A stretch of 62,415 nt of DNA from Akkermansia muciniphila (GTDB lineage: Bacteria; Verrucomicrobiota; Verrucomicrobiia; Verrucomicrobiales; V1-33), in NCBI GenBank assembly GCA_945861415.1, contig CAMAUV010000026.1, forward strand, positions 1 to 62,415. Reading direction: 5' to 3'. Position numbers and translations under genes: made by a program. This document shows, one piece after another, positions 36,417-46,206 of this stretch; positions within the stretch are counted from its first letter, which is position 1, and every line of letters begins with the position of its first letter. The notes beneath the pieces were generated by a model. That model was not told the origin of the DNA. It saw only the letters and a program-made list of their open reading frames with translations, and did no database searches.

Positions 36417-36841
36417 TGGAAAGAAATGCAGAAAAGTGATTGAGCGATGACAGGGCAGATGGCGTGGCAGGGCCGATTTGTTGCGCAACCGACACAGCGA
36501 CTGCCACCGATTAAATATATTTCGGGGCGTGATGAAATTTACAATCACTCAAGGGGTCTGATTTACTAGGGGTGCGCGCTAGGCTTGAATCACTAAACTC
36601 CTGTAATTTTCACGTTATTTTAATTTGGCGTGCTTGGGTTTGCTGAATATTCCAAAAACATTCCCACCAGCCAGCGCGTTGGGCAACCGGAAAGTTAACG
36701 CGGAATCTAGGAAAAGGGATTTGCTTCCATACCGCCCCGGCAAACAGTGCGTTTAGTTATGCCTGTCCAAGCGTCCACCTACTACTCCATGCGCCATCCC
36801 TGTGAACGCGCCTGTTGCGCAGTCCCTTGCATTCTCGCCGC
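36417..36841. promoter_or_regulatory. Divergent promoter region for the giant gene and DUF58 cluster
   Basis: These 425 bases separate the start of the giant exported protein (36416, minus) from the DUF58 gene (36842, plus). No coding frame is supported. The stretch 36580-36670 is AT-rich compared with its surroundings (ATTTTCACGTTATTTTAATT), the most likely promoter area. No individual -35/-10 hexamers can be assigned with confidence. Confidence 0.35.
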
Positions 36842-37747
36842 ATGAAGACAGAAACCTCCAATTTCCTTGATTCAAAGGTGCTCAGTCGGCTCATGGCACT
36901 ACCGCTCAATGCGCGTCAGGCGATGATCGGAGGTGTTTCTGGCCGTCACCGCAGCCCGGTACGGGGTTCGAGCATCGAATTCGCTCAATATAGAAAGTAT
37001 GTGCCCGGCGATGACACCCGGCGGCTTGACTGGCGCACATGGGGGCGGACGGACCGGTTTTACATTAAGGAGTTTGAGGCCGACACGAATCTTCGGCTCG
37101 CGCTCATCGTGGATGCCAGCGGCAGCATGGCCTACGGGCCAAAGGACGCCACGCGACTCGATTTTTGCCGACGGCTGGGAGGCACGATGGGCTACCTCGC
37201 TGCGCATCAGGGCGATGCGGTCGGGCTATGGGGCGTTGGGAAGGATCACAGGCAGAAAATCCCCGCCAAACGCGGGGCCTCTCACCTCCGCCTTGTGCTT
37301 GATCAGCTCGCGCAACTGGAGCCAAAGGGCGAGACGACAATTTTAGAGTCGCTGCATGAAGCCGCGGAGCAGATTTCCCAGCGCGCTCTGGTGGTGGTGG
37401 CGTCGGACTTTTTCGTGGAGCCCGCGCAACTGAAACACGCCCTAGAGCACTTGCGCTTCCGCAAGCATGACGTTGCCCTCTTCCATGTGCTCGACCAGGT
37501 GGAAATCGATTTCGATTTCGACCGCCCCGCGCGCTTCGTGGATATGGAAGGAGGCGAAACGCTAATGGCTGATCCATCACTCATCGCCCGCCGCTATCGC
37601 GATGCGGTGAAGCAATACCTCGCCGAAATGGATGACGTCATCTGCGCCACCGGCGCAGACTACCACCGCGTCATGCTTAAAGAGCCTTACGAAGACGTCC
37701 TCGCGCGCTTCCTCCTCGCGCGGCTGCAACGAAAAGGCCGCGGCTAG
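36842..37747 (+). CDS. DUF58 protein with von Willebrand A-like fold
   Basis: The 301-residue cytoplasmic protein belongs to the DUF58 family found with MoxR AAA ATPases and BatA/BatB proteins. YVPGDDTRRLDWRTWGRT (53-70) is the family hallmark. VDASGSMAYG (D91-x-S-x-S) gives the first part of a metal-ion-dependent adhesion site, seen intact. Such proteins act with MoxR chaperones in cell-envelope or stress functions. ATG 36842 is chosen over 36815. It is first in the cluster; the MoxR ATPase gene that normally precedes it is absent, and the divergent giant gene is there instead. It is followed 50 bases later by a Uma2-like gene. Confidence 0.88.
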   Translation: MKTETSNFLDSKVLSRLMALPLNARQAMIGGVSGRHRSPVRGSSIEFAQYRKYVPGDDTRRLDWRTWGRTDRFYIKEFEADTNLRLALIVDASGSMAYGPKDATRLDFCRRLGGTMGYLAAHQGDAVGLWGVGKDHRQKIPAKRGASHLRLVLDQLAQLEPKGETTILESLHEAAEQISQRALVVVASDFFVEPAQLKHALEHLRFRKHDVALFHVLDQVEIDFDFDRPARFVDMEGGETLMADPSLIARRYRDAVKQYLAEMDDVICATGADYHRVMLKEPYEDVLARFLLARLQRKGRG

Positions 37748-37797
37748 ACCCGCGTGCTCCCAATTCCCATCCACCATTCACTGACTACCTTCTCGAC

Positions 37798-38301
37798 ATG
37801 AACTATATCGCCGCCACATGGGAAGTCCTTTACAACGACTCCTCGCTGCAGAACCTGCCGTACAAAATCGAATCGAAACGATACAAAAAGACCATAATAA
37901 GTCACGCATCAAGCTGGCAGGGCAACTATGAGTATGAGATTGGCAACTTGCGCGATAACCTGCGACCGGGAGGGAGGATTATCCAAGAAGGCCCGATCTC
38001 GACTTCCAACGGTGTGAGCGTCGCAGGCGTCAGGTGGATGTCGCGCGAGAAATGGATGCCGATTAAACGCACGGCGAGCTTGCCGGTCGCCCCTGAGATT
38101 CGCGTGGAGATTTTATCTCCATCCAGTTCGCGCGAGGAAATGCTGGAAAAGATGAGCCTGCACTACGCCGAAGCAGCTCAGGAAGTTTGGTTATGCGACG
38201 AAGAAGGCAACATGCAGTTCTTCAGCAAAACCAGCGTAGGTCAGCTGTTACCGGCCTCAGTGCTTTGTCCGGAATTCCCGGAACGGATCGATACCGACTG
38301 A
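37798..38301 (+). CDS. Uma2-family (DUF820) PD-(D/E)XK nuclease-like protein
   Basis: The 167-residue protein is a short Uma2/DUF820 member, a group with a restriction-endonuclease-like fold that is common in cyanobacteria and other multi-copy settings. The core LPVAPEIRVEILSPSSSREE (about 97-116) carries the Glu residues of the site. KMSLHYAEAAQEVWLCDEEG is the typical following helix and strand. The N-terminal half is less typical, and the sequence is shorter than the roughly 190-residue norm. It sits between the DUF58 and BatA-like genes, which are usually adjacent, and has more AT-rich codons than its neighbours. This suggests a recent insertion. The function is unknown, perhaps mobile-element-related. 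Confidence 0.75.
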   Translation: MNYIAATWEVLYNDSSLQNLPYKIESKRYKKTIISHASSWQGNYEYEIGNLRDNLRPGGRIIQEGPISTSNGVSVAGVRWMSREKWMPIKRTASLPVAPEIRVEILSPSSSREEMLEKMSLHYAEAAQEVWLCDEEGNMQFFSKTSVGQLLPASVLCPEFPERIDTD

Positions 38302-38323
38302 GGTCTCAAAGGTTCCCCATTCT

Positions 38324-40384
38324 ATGAGTTTCCTCGCACCCGTTCTTCTTATTGGCCTGCCGCTGGCGTTGTTGCCGGTAGTCATTCACCTCATCCACCT
38401 GCTGCGTCGCCGTCAGGTGAAGTGGGCGGCGATGATGTTTCTCAAGATGGCACAGCGGATGCACAAGGGACTCTCGAAGCTCCGGCAGTATCTCATACTG
38501 CTCTTCCGCGTGCTCGCCGTGGCGGCGGTCATCTTTGTCATCTCCCGGCCGCTCGCAGGCGGGTTGCTCGGGCTCACCGGGGGTGCGCCGGACAGCGTCA
38601 TCGTGCTACTCGATCGCAGTGCTAGCATGGAGCAGAACCTGCTCACCACCGGCACCAGTAAGCGCACTGCGGCGCTGCGGAATCTCACCGCGGCCATCAA
38701 AGACGCCTACGGCACGCGCTCGAAGCTCGTGCTCATTGACAGCGGGACGCTCCAACCGGTCACGCTGGAGAAGGCGGACGCGCTGGCTGATGTGCCGCAG
38801 TCTGGCCCTTCGGATACCGCGGCGGACATTCCCGCACTCATGCAGTCGGCGCTGGATTACATTACGCAGAATCAAACCGGCCGCACAGATGTGTGGCTTG
38901 TGAGTGACATGCGGCAGGGCGACTGGAACGCCGGCGGCGGCCGCTGGTCTGCGCTGCGCGGGGCATTTGCTTCGCTGAAAGCCGTGCGCTTTCAGGTGCT
39001 GTCTTACCCTGAAAACCAACTCAGCGACATGGGCGCGACAGTAGAGAAAGTGACTCGTCGCGAGACTGCGGAGAAAGCGGAATTGCTCATGGACATCCGA
39101 ATCCAGCGCGGTGAACCCGTGCAGGGGACGGTGAAGATTCCGCTTCGCGTCGTTGTGAATGGCGCGAGCAGCACGGTGGACGTGGATCTGAAGGGTTCAC
39201 AAGCCGTGCTCCAGGCGCAGTCCATTCCCATCGATAAGGCCACGAAGCGCGGCTGGGGCCGGGTGGAACTGCCCGCAGATTCCAGCCCGCACGACAATAT
39301 CTATCACTTCGTCTTCGATGAACCAGCGCCTATGAAATCGGTGATCGTGAGCGACAGCGGCGAGGTCTTTACCCCGCTGAGCGCCGCGCTAACTGCCCCC
39401 GCGGATTCGTCGCGGAAATACGTCGCCGATCTGCTGGCTCCGGCGCGCGCCGCGGAAATCTCGTGGGAGGAAACCGGTCTCATCCTCTGGCACGCGCCGC
39501 TGCCAAATCGCGAAGACGCCGTGGCGAAACAACTAGATGCTCACCTTCGCGCCGGACGCACTCTCATCTTCCTGCCCCCGCAGAATCCGACGGACGACGC
39601 TTTCGCCGGCGTGAAGTGGACGCAGTGGCAAAACGCTCCCGCCGACAAGCCTGCCCTCGCTGAATGGTGGCGCAGCGATGCCGGTCTGCTCTCGGCCACT
39701 CGTGCCGGAGCATCGCTGCCCGTGGGCGAACTAGAGGCGCAGAAGTGGTGTGGCGTGGATGGAGAATTCGTCCTACTCGCTCGCCTCGGTGATGCTTCCG
39801 CCAAAGCCCCGCTCTTGCTGCAGGCCACAGCACGTGACGGCGTCAGTTCGCCGTATTTCCTGACCACCCTGCCTGCGGCTGGATTCAGCAGTCTCGCACG
39901 TCAGGGTGTCGTGCTCTTCGCCATGCTTCACCGCGCGCTGAACGACGGCGCCGCAACACTGGGCAATGCCCGTCAGCGAACCGCCGGCCCCGGTTCCCTC
40001 GGCGACGATCCCGCCGCATGGAACCGAGCGGACATTGATAACCCCGAGTCCGTCCTTAGTCTCGACCGCCCGATGCGCGCCGGCATTCTTAAGAAACCCG
40101 CTGCCGACACCGCCAAGCCCGACCTCCTCACAGCGCTAAACCGCCCCGCGAATGAGGACGCAACGCATTCGCTGGGGAAACCCGCACTGGATGAACTCTT
40201 TGCCGGCCTCGACTGGCGCCTCATTGAGCGCACGCTGGAAAACGAAAAAAGCCTCGCCAGCGAAGTCTGGCGCACCTTCCTCATGCTCATGGCCGCTGCC
40301 CTTGTTCTGGAGGCGCTGCTGTGCATGCCCGGCAAACGCGTGGCTGCGGCGAGGAAGGAATCCATGAAGGAGGTAGTTGCATGA
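38324..40384 (+). CDS. BatA-like VWA protein with N-terminal membrane domain
   Basis: The 686-residue inner-membrane protein has two N-terminal membrane segments (about 4-22, 59-77) separated by HLIHLLRRRQVKWAAMMFLK, the BatA/aerotolerance N-terminal domain. A VWA domain begins IVLLDRSASM (D97-x-S-x-S), so its metal site is intact. After a mixed region, a last membrane segment (FLMLMAAALVLEALLCM) precedes a short basic tail. Such proteins act with MoxR and DUF58 in envelope integrity. The start has no good Shine-Dalgarno. The 3' end contains AGGAGG at 40368-40373, an ideal site for a small frame starting at 40381, whose ATG overlaps this stop. Confidence 0.87.
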   Translation: MSFLAPVLLIGLPLALLPVVIHLIHLLRRRQVKWAAMMFLKMAQRMHKGLSKLRQYLILLFRVLAVAAVIFVISRPLAGGLLGLTGGAPDSVIVLLDRSASMEQNLLTTGTSKRTAALRNLTAAIKDAYGTRSKLVLIDSGTLQPVTLEKADALADVPQSGPSDTAADIPALMQSALDYITQNQTGRTDVWLVSDMRQGDWNAGGGRWSALRGAFASLKAVRFQVLSYPENQLSDMGATVEKVTRRETAEKAELLMDIRIQRGEPVQGTVKIPLRVVVNGASSTVDVDLKGSQAVLQAQSIPIDKATKRGWGRVELPADSSPHDNIYHFVFDEPAPMKSVIVSDSGEVFTPLSAALTAPADSSRKYVADLLAPARAAEISWEETGLILWHAPLPNREDAVAKQLDAHLRAGRTLIFLPPQNPTDDAFAGVKWTQWQNAPADKPALAEWWRSDAGLLSATRAGASLPVGELEAQKWCGVDGEFVLLARLGDASAKAPLLLQATARDGVSSPYFLTTLPAAGFSSLARQGVVLFAMLHRALNDGAATLGNARQRTAGPGSLGDDPAAWNRADIDNPESVLSLDRPMRAGILKKPAADTAKPDLLTALNRPANEDATHSLGKPALDELFAGLDWRLIERTLENEKSLASEVWRTFLMLMAAALVLEALLCMPGKRVAAARKESMKEVVA

Positions 40385-40476
40385 TGACGCCATTGGAGCA
40401 GCAGCAAAGCAAGAGCGCATGGATTAGGAAACTGCCTGTATTTGGCTTGAAAGCAACCATGGAGGGGTTCTTCTGA
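40381..40476 (+). CDS. 31-codon ORF with strong ribosome-binding site
   Basis: This frame encodes MMTPLEQQQ, then a basic-aromatic middle (SAWIRKLPVFGLKATM), and ends GFF. Its ATG overlaps the BatA-like gene's stop by four bases (ATGA). AGGAGG lies seven bases upstream, at 40368-40373, the best Shine-Dalgarno I saw among these genes. A second ATG follows directly. No known family is recognised. It could be a translation-coupling peptide, or chance: the same bases encode the preceding protein's Lys-Glu-Val-Val. It ends 54 bases before the next VWA gene. Confidence 0.35.
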   Translation: MMTPLEQQQSKSAWIRKLPVFGLKATMEGFF

Positions 40477-40530
40477 CTCTGTATCTGCTGAGCGCTGTTC
40501 GCTTTCAGCACTCTTCTCGTATCTCCCCGC

Positions 40531-42735
40531 ATGACCGCGTCCCACTCCGAACTCATCTTCACTCACACACCCATGTCCCTGTGGGTGTCCATCATCTTCG
40601 TCGCGGTGGTCATTGCTCTGGCCATCCTCGGCTGGAAGCGTTCCAGTTGGCGTGTTACCATTGGGTGGTTGGAATTGCTGCGCGTGCTGGTGGCCGTAGG
40701 GATCGCTATAACGCTGAATCAGCCGGAGTGGCGCGAGACGTTTAAGCCGGAGAAAAAGCCTGTGGTCGTTGTGCTGCACGACACTTCCGGCAGTATGGAA
40801 ACGAAGGACGTGACCAATCTCGCGGAACCCGCGGCGGAGCCGATGTCGCGCACGGAATCCGCCGCGCCGCTCATTGATCCAAAGCTCTGGGACCCGCTCA
40901 AGCAGCGCATGGATGTGGTCATCGAGCCATTTTCCTCCTCCGATGATCCTCCTTCTGAGGGCACCGATCTCCATGCCGCGCTGATGCGGGCTATGGAGCA
41001 ACAGCCGGACCTAGCGGCCATCGTGCTGCCATCGGATGGCGATTGGAACACGGGCAGCCCTCCGGCGCAGGCGGCCACCCGGCTGCGCATGAAAGGTGTT
41101 CCTGTTTTCGCCGTGCCCACCGGTGCGGACACCCGGCTGCCGGATGTGGAAATCGTCGGCTTCGATGTGCCCACCTTCGCTGTCGGCGGCAAGCCGCTGC
41201 GTATTCCGTTCAGCATCGACTCATCGCTTCCGCGCGAGGAAGTTGTGGCCGTAACCATGACCACATCCACCGGTCAGGAAGTGCGCCAGGAGTTCACCCT
41301 GCCAGCGATGGGCCGGTTCCAAGATGCCGTCGTCTGGCGGCCTACCGAGCCAGGGAAAGTAAAACTTACCCTCAGCGTGCCTAAGACCGGCGCTGAGCGA
41401 AACACCGAGAATAACAAGATCGAGGCCGATCTCGACGTGCGCAAAGAACAGCTCCATGTCCTAGTCGTCGACAGCTATCCGCGCTGGGAATACCGCTACC
41501 TGCGCAACGCTTTGGAGCGTGACCCCGGTGTAGAGGTGAAGACGCTGCTGTTCCATCCCGGCCTCGGCAAAGTGGGCGCTGGTCGCGATTATCTTAAGGA
41601 GTTCCCCAAAGACGACGAACTGACAAAATTCGACGTCATTTTCCTCGGCGACGTCGGCATCGACGCAGGGCAACTCACGGTGGAAAATTGCGCGTCCATC
41701 GTCAAGCTCGTGCGCGACCAGGCAAGTGGCCTCGTCTTCCTTCCCGGCCTGCGCGGTCACATGGCCACACTGTTATCTACCCCGCTGGGCGAGTTGTTGC
41801 CTATTGTGTGGGACGAAGCCCAGCCGCGAGGATGGGGCACTGCCTTGCCGGGCAAATTCACGCTCACCGAAGCCGGCAAAGAAAGCCTGCTGACCAAGCT
41901 CGAAGACACCGAAGAAGGCAGCGCCCGGGTATGGGCCACGCTTCCCGGCTTCCAGTGGTATGCGCCAGCGCTGCGTTCCAAAGCCGGCACGGAAATCCTC
42001 GCCGCCCACGCCACCGAGACGAATCAATTCGGCCGCGTGCCTCTAATCGTCACCCGAACGTTCGGTGCAGGCAAGATACTCTACATGGGTGCCGATGGTG
42101 CATGGCGCTGGCGGCGCGGAGTGGAGGACAAATACCACTACCGCTTCTGGGGGCAGGTCGCCCGCTGGATGTCCTATCAGCGGAATATGGCGCAGGGTGA
42201 CAAGATGCGTCTCTTCTTCGCGCCCGACCGCCCGCGCACCGGTGGCACGCTAACGCTCAATGCGAACGTAATTGGCGTGAACGGAGAACCCCTGCGCGAC
42301 GGCGCGGTCATCGCGCAGATCGTGAGCCCCACCGGCAAACCATTCAGCGTCCGCCTCCTCACCGCGGGCGAAGAAACTTGGGGACTTTTCACCGGCACCT
42401 TCACGCCCACCGAGCCCGGCGATTACAAGGTCCGGCTCAGCTGCGCTGAAGCCGGCACCGCCCTCGAAGTCCTTATCAGCGTGCAGGGCACCCGCAAAGA
42501 AAAACGCGGGGCGCCCGCCCGCCCTGATGTGCTGCGCGAAATCTCCCAGCTTACCCGAGGCCAGTTCCTCGGCACCACCGATCCCGCCATAGTCCTCGCC
42601 GCCATCGCCGCGCTGCCGGACGCTGAAGTCATTGAGCGCCGCGTCCCCCTCTGGGCCCACCCAGCATGGGCCGGTGCCCTCGTTCTGCTCCTCGTCATCT
42701 TCTGGATCGGGCGGAAAGCGGCGGGAGTGTTCTGA
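40531..42735 (+). CDS. VWA/GATase-like membrane protein
   Basis: The 734-residue protein starts with two membrane segments (about 16-34, 46-62). A VWA-like domain follows, opening [11 protein letters not shown] (D84-x-S-x-S), then Ig-like beta modules. A glutamine amidotransferase-like Rossmann domain comes next ([44 protein letters not shown]). Another beta domain and a C-terminal membrane segment ([12 protein letters not shown]) complete it. This architecture, partner to BatA and DUF58, is common in Verrucomicrobia and Planctomycetes. The GATase-like fold is probably non-catalytic. It is the last cluster gene; leuC follows 97 bases later. Confidence 0.85.
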   Translation: MTASHSELIFTHTPMSLWVSIIFVAVVIALAILGWKRSSWRVTIGWLELLRVLVAVGIAITLNQPEWRETFKPEKKPVVVVLHDTSGSMETKDVTNLAEPAAEPMSRTESAAPLIDPKLWDPLKQRMDVVIEPFSSSDDPPSEGTDLHAALMRAMEQQPDLAAIVLPSDGDWNTGSPPAQAATRLRMKGVPVFAVPTGADTRLPDVEIVGFDVPTFAVGGKPLRIPFSIDSSLPREEVVAVTMTTSTGQEVRQEFTLPAMGRFQDAVVWRPTEPGKVKLTLSVPKTGAERNTENNKIEADLDVRKEQLHVLVVDSYPRWEYRYLRNALERDPGVEVKTLLFHPGLGKVGAGRDYLKEFPKDDELTKFDVIFLGDVGIDAGQLTVENCASIVKLVRDQASGLVFLPGLRGHMATLLSTPLGELLPIVWDEAQPRGWGTALPGKFTLTEAGKESLLTKLEDTEEGSARVWATLPGFQWYAPALRSKAGTEILAAHATETNQFGRVPLIVTRTFGAGKILYMGADGAWRWRRGVEDKYHYRFWGQVARWMSYQRNMAQGDKMRLFFAPDRPRTGGTLTLNANVIGVNGEPLRDGAVIAQIVSPTGKPFSVRLLTAGEETWGLFTGTFTPTEPGDYKVRLSCAEAGTALEVLISVQGTRKEKRGAPARPDVLREISQLTRGQFLGTTDPAIVLAAIAALPDAEVIERRVPLWAHPAWAGALVLLLVIFWIGRKAAGVF

Positions 42736-42832
42736 TTTTCTTGTTTCGTCATTTCGCCACCGGCGAAACCCGCCACTTGCGCACCCTTACCGGGCCGTTA
42801 ATACTTCATTCTCACAAATAACTGGAAAATAC

Positions 42833-44260
42833 ATGGGCAAGACACTCTTCGCAAAAGTATGGGACGCGCACACTGTGCGCACGCTCCCGAATGGCCAAAC
42901 GCAACTCCTCATCGGCACGCACCTCATTCACGAGGTAACGAGCCCGCAGGCGTTCGGCATGTTGCGCGATCTTGGCCTGAAAGTTAAGTTCCCGCACCGC
43001 ACGTTCGCCACCGTGGACCACATCGTGCCCACCGACAGCCAGGTAGAGCCCTTCGCCGACCCCCTCGCGGCGGAGATGATAAAGGAACTGCGGAACAACG
43101 CCGTCGACTTCGGCATCACGTATTTCGACCTCAGTAGCGGTAAGCAGGGCATCGTCCACGTTGTGGGGCCTGAGCAGGGTATCACGCAACCCGGCACCAC
43201 TATCGCCTGTGGCGACAGCCACACGGCCACCCACGGGGCGTTTGGCGCCATCGCGTTCGGCATCGGCACCACCCAAGTGCGCGACGTGCTGGCCACGCAG
43301 ACCATGGCCATGAGCCGGGCCAAAGTCCGCCTCATCAATGCCGAGGGTAAACTATGCCCGGGCGTTTACGCCAAGGACGTCATCCTCCACATCATCGCGC
43401 TGCTCGGGGCCAAAGGCGGCATCGGTTATGCCTACGAATACGGCGGCAATCTCTTCGACGACATGAGCATGGAGGAGCGCATGACGGTGTGTAACATGTC
43501 CATCGAAGGTGGCGCTCGATGCGGTTATGTGAACCCCGACGAAAAGACCTTCGCTTATCTCAAAGGCCGCCCCTATTGCCCCACCGGAGGCTCTTGGGAT
43601 GCCGCTGTGGACAATTGGAAGTCCTTCGCCAGCGATGCCGACGCCGTCTATGACGATGTGGTCAACATACGCGCCGAAGACATCGCCCCTACCGTCACTT
43701 GGGGTATCAGCCCGGACCAAGGCTTTGGCATCGACAGCACCGTGCCCGACCCCGCGAACGCCAAATCCGAAAACGAGCGCGCCAGCATCGCGGAAGCGCT
43801 CGAATACATGAAGCTTCCCGCCGGGGCTCCTATCAAGGGCACGAAGATCGACGTCGCTTTTATCGGTTCCTGCACTAACGGTCGCCTCAGTGATTTCCGC
43901 GAAGTTGCCAAATACTTGAAAGGCCACAAAGTCGCGGCCCACGTGAAAGCCATCGCCGTGCCCGGCAGCCAGATCGTGGACGTGCTCTGCCGCAACGAAG
44001 GCCTCGACAAAATCTTCTCCGAAGCGGGCTTTGAATGGCGCGGCGCAGGCTGCTCCATGTGCCTCGCGATGAACCCCGACAAACTTGTCGGTGACCAGCT
44101 CTGCGCTTCATCCTCGAACCGTAACTTCAAAGGCCGCCAAGGCAGCCCCACCGGCCGCACCATCCTGATGAGTCCCCTCATGGTCGCCGCCGCCGCCGTC
44201 ACCGGCGCCGTGGCGGATGCGCGCGAAGTGTTTGAAGTCCGCGAACTGGCTGCCGTCTGA
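42833..44260 (+). CDS. leuC: 3-isopropylmalate dehydratase, large subunit
   Basis: The 475-residue aconitase-family subunit isomerises 2-isopropylmalate in leucine synthesis, using a [4Fe-4S] cluster. The three cluster cysteines are C347 (FIGSCTNGR) and C407/C410 (GCSMC). [20 protein letters not shown] and the C-terminal [11 protein letters not shown] complete the active site. The length is usual for LeuC. ATG 42833 is chosen over a frame open from 42632, whose extra residues overlap the VWA gene. The small subunit LeuD, often adjacent, is missing here, so the partner must be encoded elsewhere. Confidence 0.95.
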   Translation: MGKTLFAKVWDAHTVRTLPNGQTQLLIGTHLIHEVTSPQAFGMLRDLGLKVKFPHRTFATVDHIVPTDSQVEPFADPLAAEMIKELRNNAVDFGITYFDLSSGKQGIVHVVGPEQGITQPGTTIACGDSHTATHGAFGAIAFGIGTTQVRDVLATQTMAMSRAKVRLINAEGKLCPGVYAKDVILHIIALLGAKGGIGYAYEYGGNLFDDMSMEERMTVCNMSIEGGARCGYVNPDEKTFAYLKGRPYCPTGGSWDAAVDNWKSFASDADAVYDDVVNIRAEDIAPTVTWGISPDQGFGIDSTVPDPANAKSENERASIAEALEYMKLPAGAPIKGTKIDVAFIGSCTNGRLSDFREVAKYLKGHKVAAHVKAIAVPGSQIVDVLCRNEGLDKIFSEAGFEWRGAGCSMCLAMNPDKLVGDQLCASSSNRNFKGRQGSPTGRTILMSPLMVAAAAVTGAVADAREVFEVRELAAV

Positions 44261-44523
44261 GTAATTAGCGCGACCGTCACGCCTGAGCACTCAAGTCTTG
44301 TTCAGCCTACGGTGGCTGTATGGAGGATGCTCATTTAATTACTTAGGCAAAGTAGCGTAGGCTTTCAGCCCACAAGTTGAACTAGCGGATTATGGGCTCA
44401 ATCTTGGTCGATGACAGGACAAAGTCATGGCAGGTGATGTCGTGTAAATAATCATGCTTCATGGTTGGTTTCTCCAACCCTTTTATTTAATCTCCCTACA
44501 TGCTGCGGCTCCGTCTACAAAAA

Positions 44524-44598
44524 TGGAGCGGGTGACGCGATTCGAACGCGCGACATCTTCCTTGGCAAGGAAGTGCTCTACCCCTGAGCTACACCCGC
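44524..44598 (-). tRNA. tRNA-Gly(GCC)
   Basis: The minus strand folds as a complete tRNA. The acceptor stem is GCGGGTG/CACCCGC, and the D-arm GCTC..GAGC. The anticodon stem-loop is CTTCC-TTGCCAA-GGAAG with anticodon GCC, and the T-arm GCGCG-TTCGAAT-CGCGT. Discriminator T is followed by an encoded CCA (44524-44526). It reads glycine GGC/GGU codons. It stands alone between leuC and trpC. Confidence 0.97.
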
Positions 44599-44709
44599 AT
44601 GTGACATGCCTACCTCTAACAGGTGGCGCGGCGCGGAAATGACTCCACTTCTTAACTTGCGCAAGTCCCAATTTCAATTTCTTCAGTGTTCCCGCCTCCC
44701 GCGGATCTC

Positions 44710-45501
44710 ATGAACAAACTCGACGAAATCATCGCCCAGAAACGCAGCGAGGTGGCCCGCATCAAGCCGCTGGAGGAGAAACTCCGCCATGCTGCCCTCG
44801 ACCGGAACGACTTCCGCTCCTTCTACGCCGCTCTGCATCAGGGGGCAGAGCATCTTTCTGTCATCGCAGAAGTCAAGAAAGCCTCTCCCTCTGCCGGGGT
44901 GATCGTAGAAAATTTTGATCCCGTGGTCGTGGCTACGGCCTACGATCGGGCAGGAGCCAGCGCCATCTCCGTGCTAACCGACGAAATGTTTTTCCAGGGC
45001 CACCTTAGTTACCTCGCGCGCATTCGGGATCAAACCGGCGCCCCCTTGCTGCGGAAGGACTTCATTATCGACGAAGTGCAGATTTATGAGTCCGTGGTAG
45101 CCGGTGCCGATGCCATTCTGCTAATCGTGGCCGCCCTGCCTCAGGATGACCTCAAGCACCTGCTCAAAGTGGCCGCGTCCTGTCAGTTGGATGTGCTGGT
45201 CGAAGTGCACGACAAGGATGAACTTGAGCGCGCCCTTGAGACCGATGCCTGCATCCTCGGCATTAATAACCGTAACCTGAAGACCTTCGTCGTTGATCTG
45301 CACACCACCGAAGAACTGGCGGAAGATGTGCCTGAGGACATCATTCTAGTGAGCGAGAGCGGTATCAAAACCGTGGAGGACGTGCGCCAAGTCTATGAAT
45401 GGGGAGCCAATGGTGTGCTGGTAGGCGAAGCGCTCATGCGCTGCGGCGACCCTGCCCGGGTGATCCACGAATTTATGGATTGCGCCAAAGACGGCATCTG
45501 A
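44710..45501 (+). CDS. trpC: Indole-3-glycerol-phosphate synthase
   Basis: The 263-residue TIM-barrel enzyme makes indole-3-glycerol phosphate, the precursor of tryptophan. Visible are IAEVKKASPSAGVI (catalytic Lys and substrate binding), LTDEMFFQGHLSYL, LLRKDFIIDEVQIYES, LGINNRNLKTF and the phosphate-binding SESGIKTVEDV. ATG 44710 is preferred over 44686 because the first helix then begins MNKLDEIIAQKRSEV, as in homologues. It is a single-domain protein, not fused to TrpF. It stands alone, far from trpD. Confidence 0.95.
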   Translation: MNKLDEIIAQKRSEVARIKPLEEKLRHAALDRNDFRSFYAALHQGAEHLSVIAEVKKASPSAGVIVENFDPVVVATAYDRAGASAISVLTDEMFFQGHLSYLARIRDQTGAPLLRKDFIIDEVQIYESVVAGADAILLIVAALPQDDLKHLLKVAASCQLDVLVEVHDKDELERALETDACILGINNRNLKTFVVDLHTTEELAEDVPEDIILVSESGIKTVEDVRQVYEWGANGVLVGEALMRCGDPARVIHEFMDCAKDGI

Positions 45502-45595
45502 GCGCCGTCATAAATCATGCCTGTTGCGCAGCTAGGCTGATGCCATGAGCGTATAGGCATCGTATTCCGTTCCCAGTGGGGCGGCCAAACTTCAC

Positions 45596-46177
45596 GTGTC
45601 ATTATTCCCTACTCACTTTCTTATCACCTTTGGTATCGCCGTGGTGGTTGCTTCTTTTTTCGAATGGTGCCTGCACCGCTTTGTAATGCACCGTCCTGTG
45701 GGCCGGTTCACCTACGCTTATCGTGCGCACGCCACAGTCCATCACAAGGTGTTTAAGGCGGACCAGAGCTACCATTTGCTCGACCCGAAGGACAAGGGCA
45801 CCATACCGATGGCATGGTGGAACGGGCCGGTGCTTGCGGGAATTTTTACACTACCTTTCCTCGCAGTCGCCTATTTAATGGGATCATGGGGTGTCGTCCT
45901 TGGGGCGCTGGCTTGTATTGCCCTCTACTTTGCCGCCTACGAGTATATCCACTGGTGCATGCATCTCCCCAAAGCCCGGCGCGTTGAGAGGTGGTGGCTT
46001 TTTCAGCGACTCAACGGGCACCACCTGCTGCACCACCGCTACATGCGGAAGAATTTCAATGTGGTCCTTCCGCTGGCTGACCTTTGTCTGGGAACCCTGA
46101 TGCTGCGGTCACGTTGTCACTTCGCCCAAGCCGAAGGCGCATCGGTGCCTTGCGTGCAGCCAAAAGTTTCGCTGTAG
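45596..46177 (+). CDS. Sterol desaturase/fatty acid hydroxylase-like protein
   Basis: The 193-residue membrane protein belongs to the fatty acid hydroxylase (di-iron) superfamily. Histidine motifs run in order: HRFVMH near 26, HATVHH near 45, EYIHWCMH and HHLLHHRYM. They would bind two irons, and hydrophobic segments lie near 6-21, 77-96 and 100-118. Relatives hydroxylate lipids or carotenoids. The start is GTG 45596; no good RBS is evident. It is convergent with the APC permease gene and has no recognised pathway neighbours. Confidence 0.8.
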   Translation: MSLFPTHFLITFGIAVVVASFFEWCLHRFVMHRPVGRFTYAYRAHATVHHKVFKADQSYHLLDPKDKGTIPMAWWNGPVLAGIFTLPFLAVAYLMGSWGVVLGALACIALYFAAYEYIHWCMHLPKARRVERWWLFQRLNGHHLLHHRYMRKNFNVVLPLADLCLGTLMLRSRCHFAQAEGASVPCVQPKVSL

Positions 46178-46206
46178 TATTGCCACCTGCGGGGCCTTGC
46201 CTCTCT

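Noticed and set aside
44350..44380. GTAGGCTTTCAGCC-like short repeat resembling dispersed repeats of some PVC genomes
   Set aside because: I could not find further copies in the window, so no repeat family is supported.
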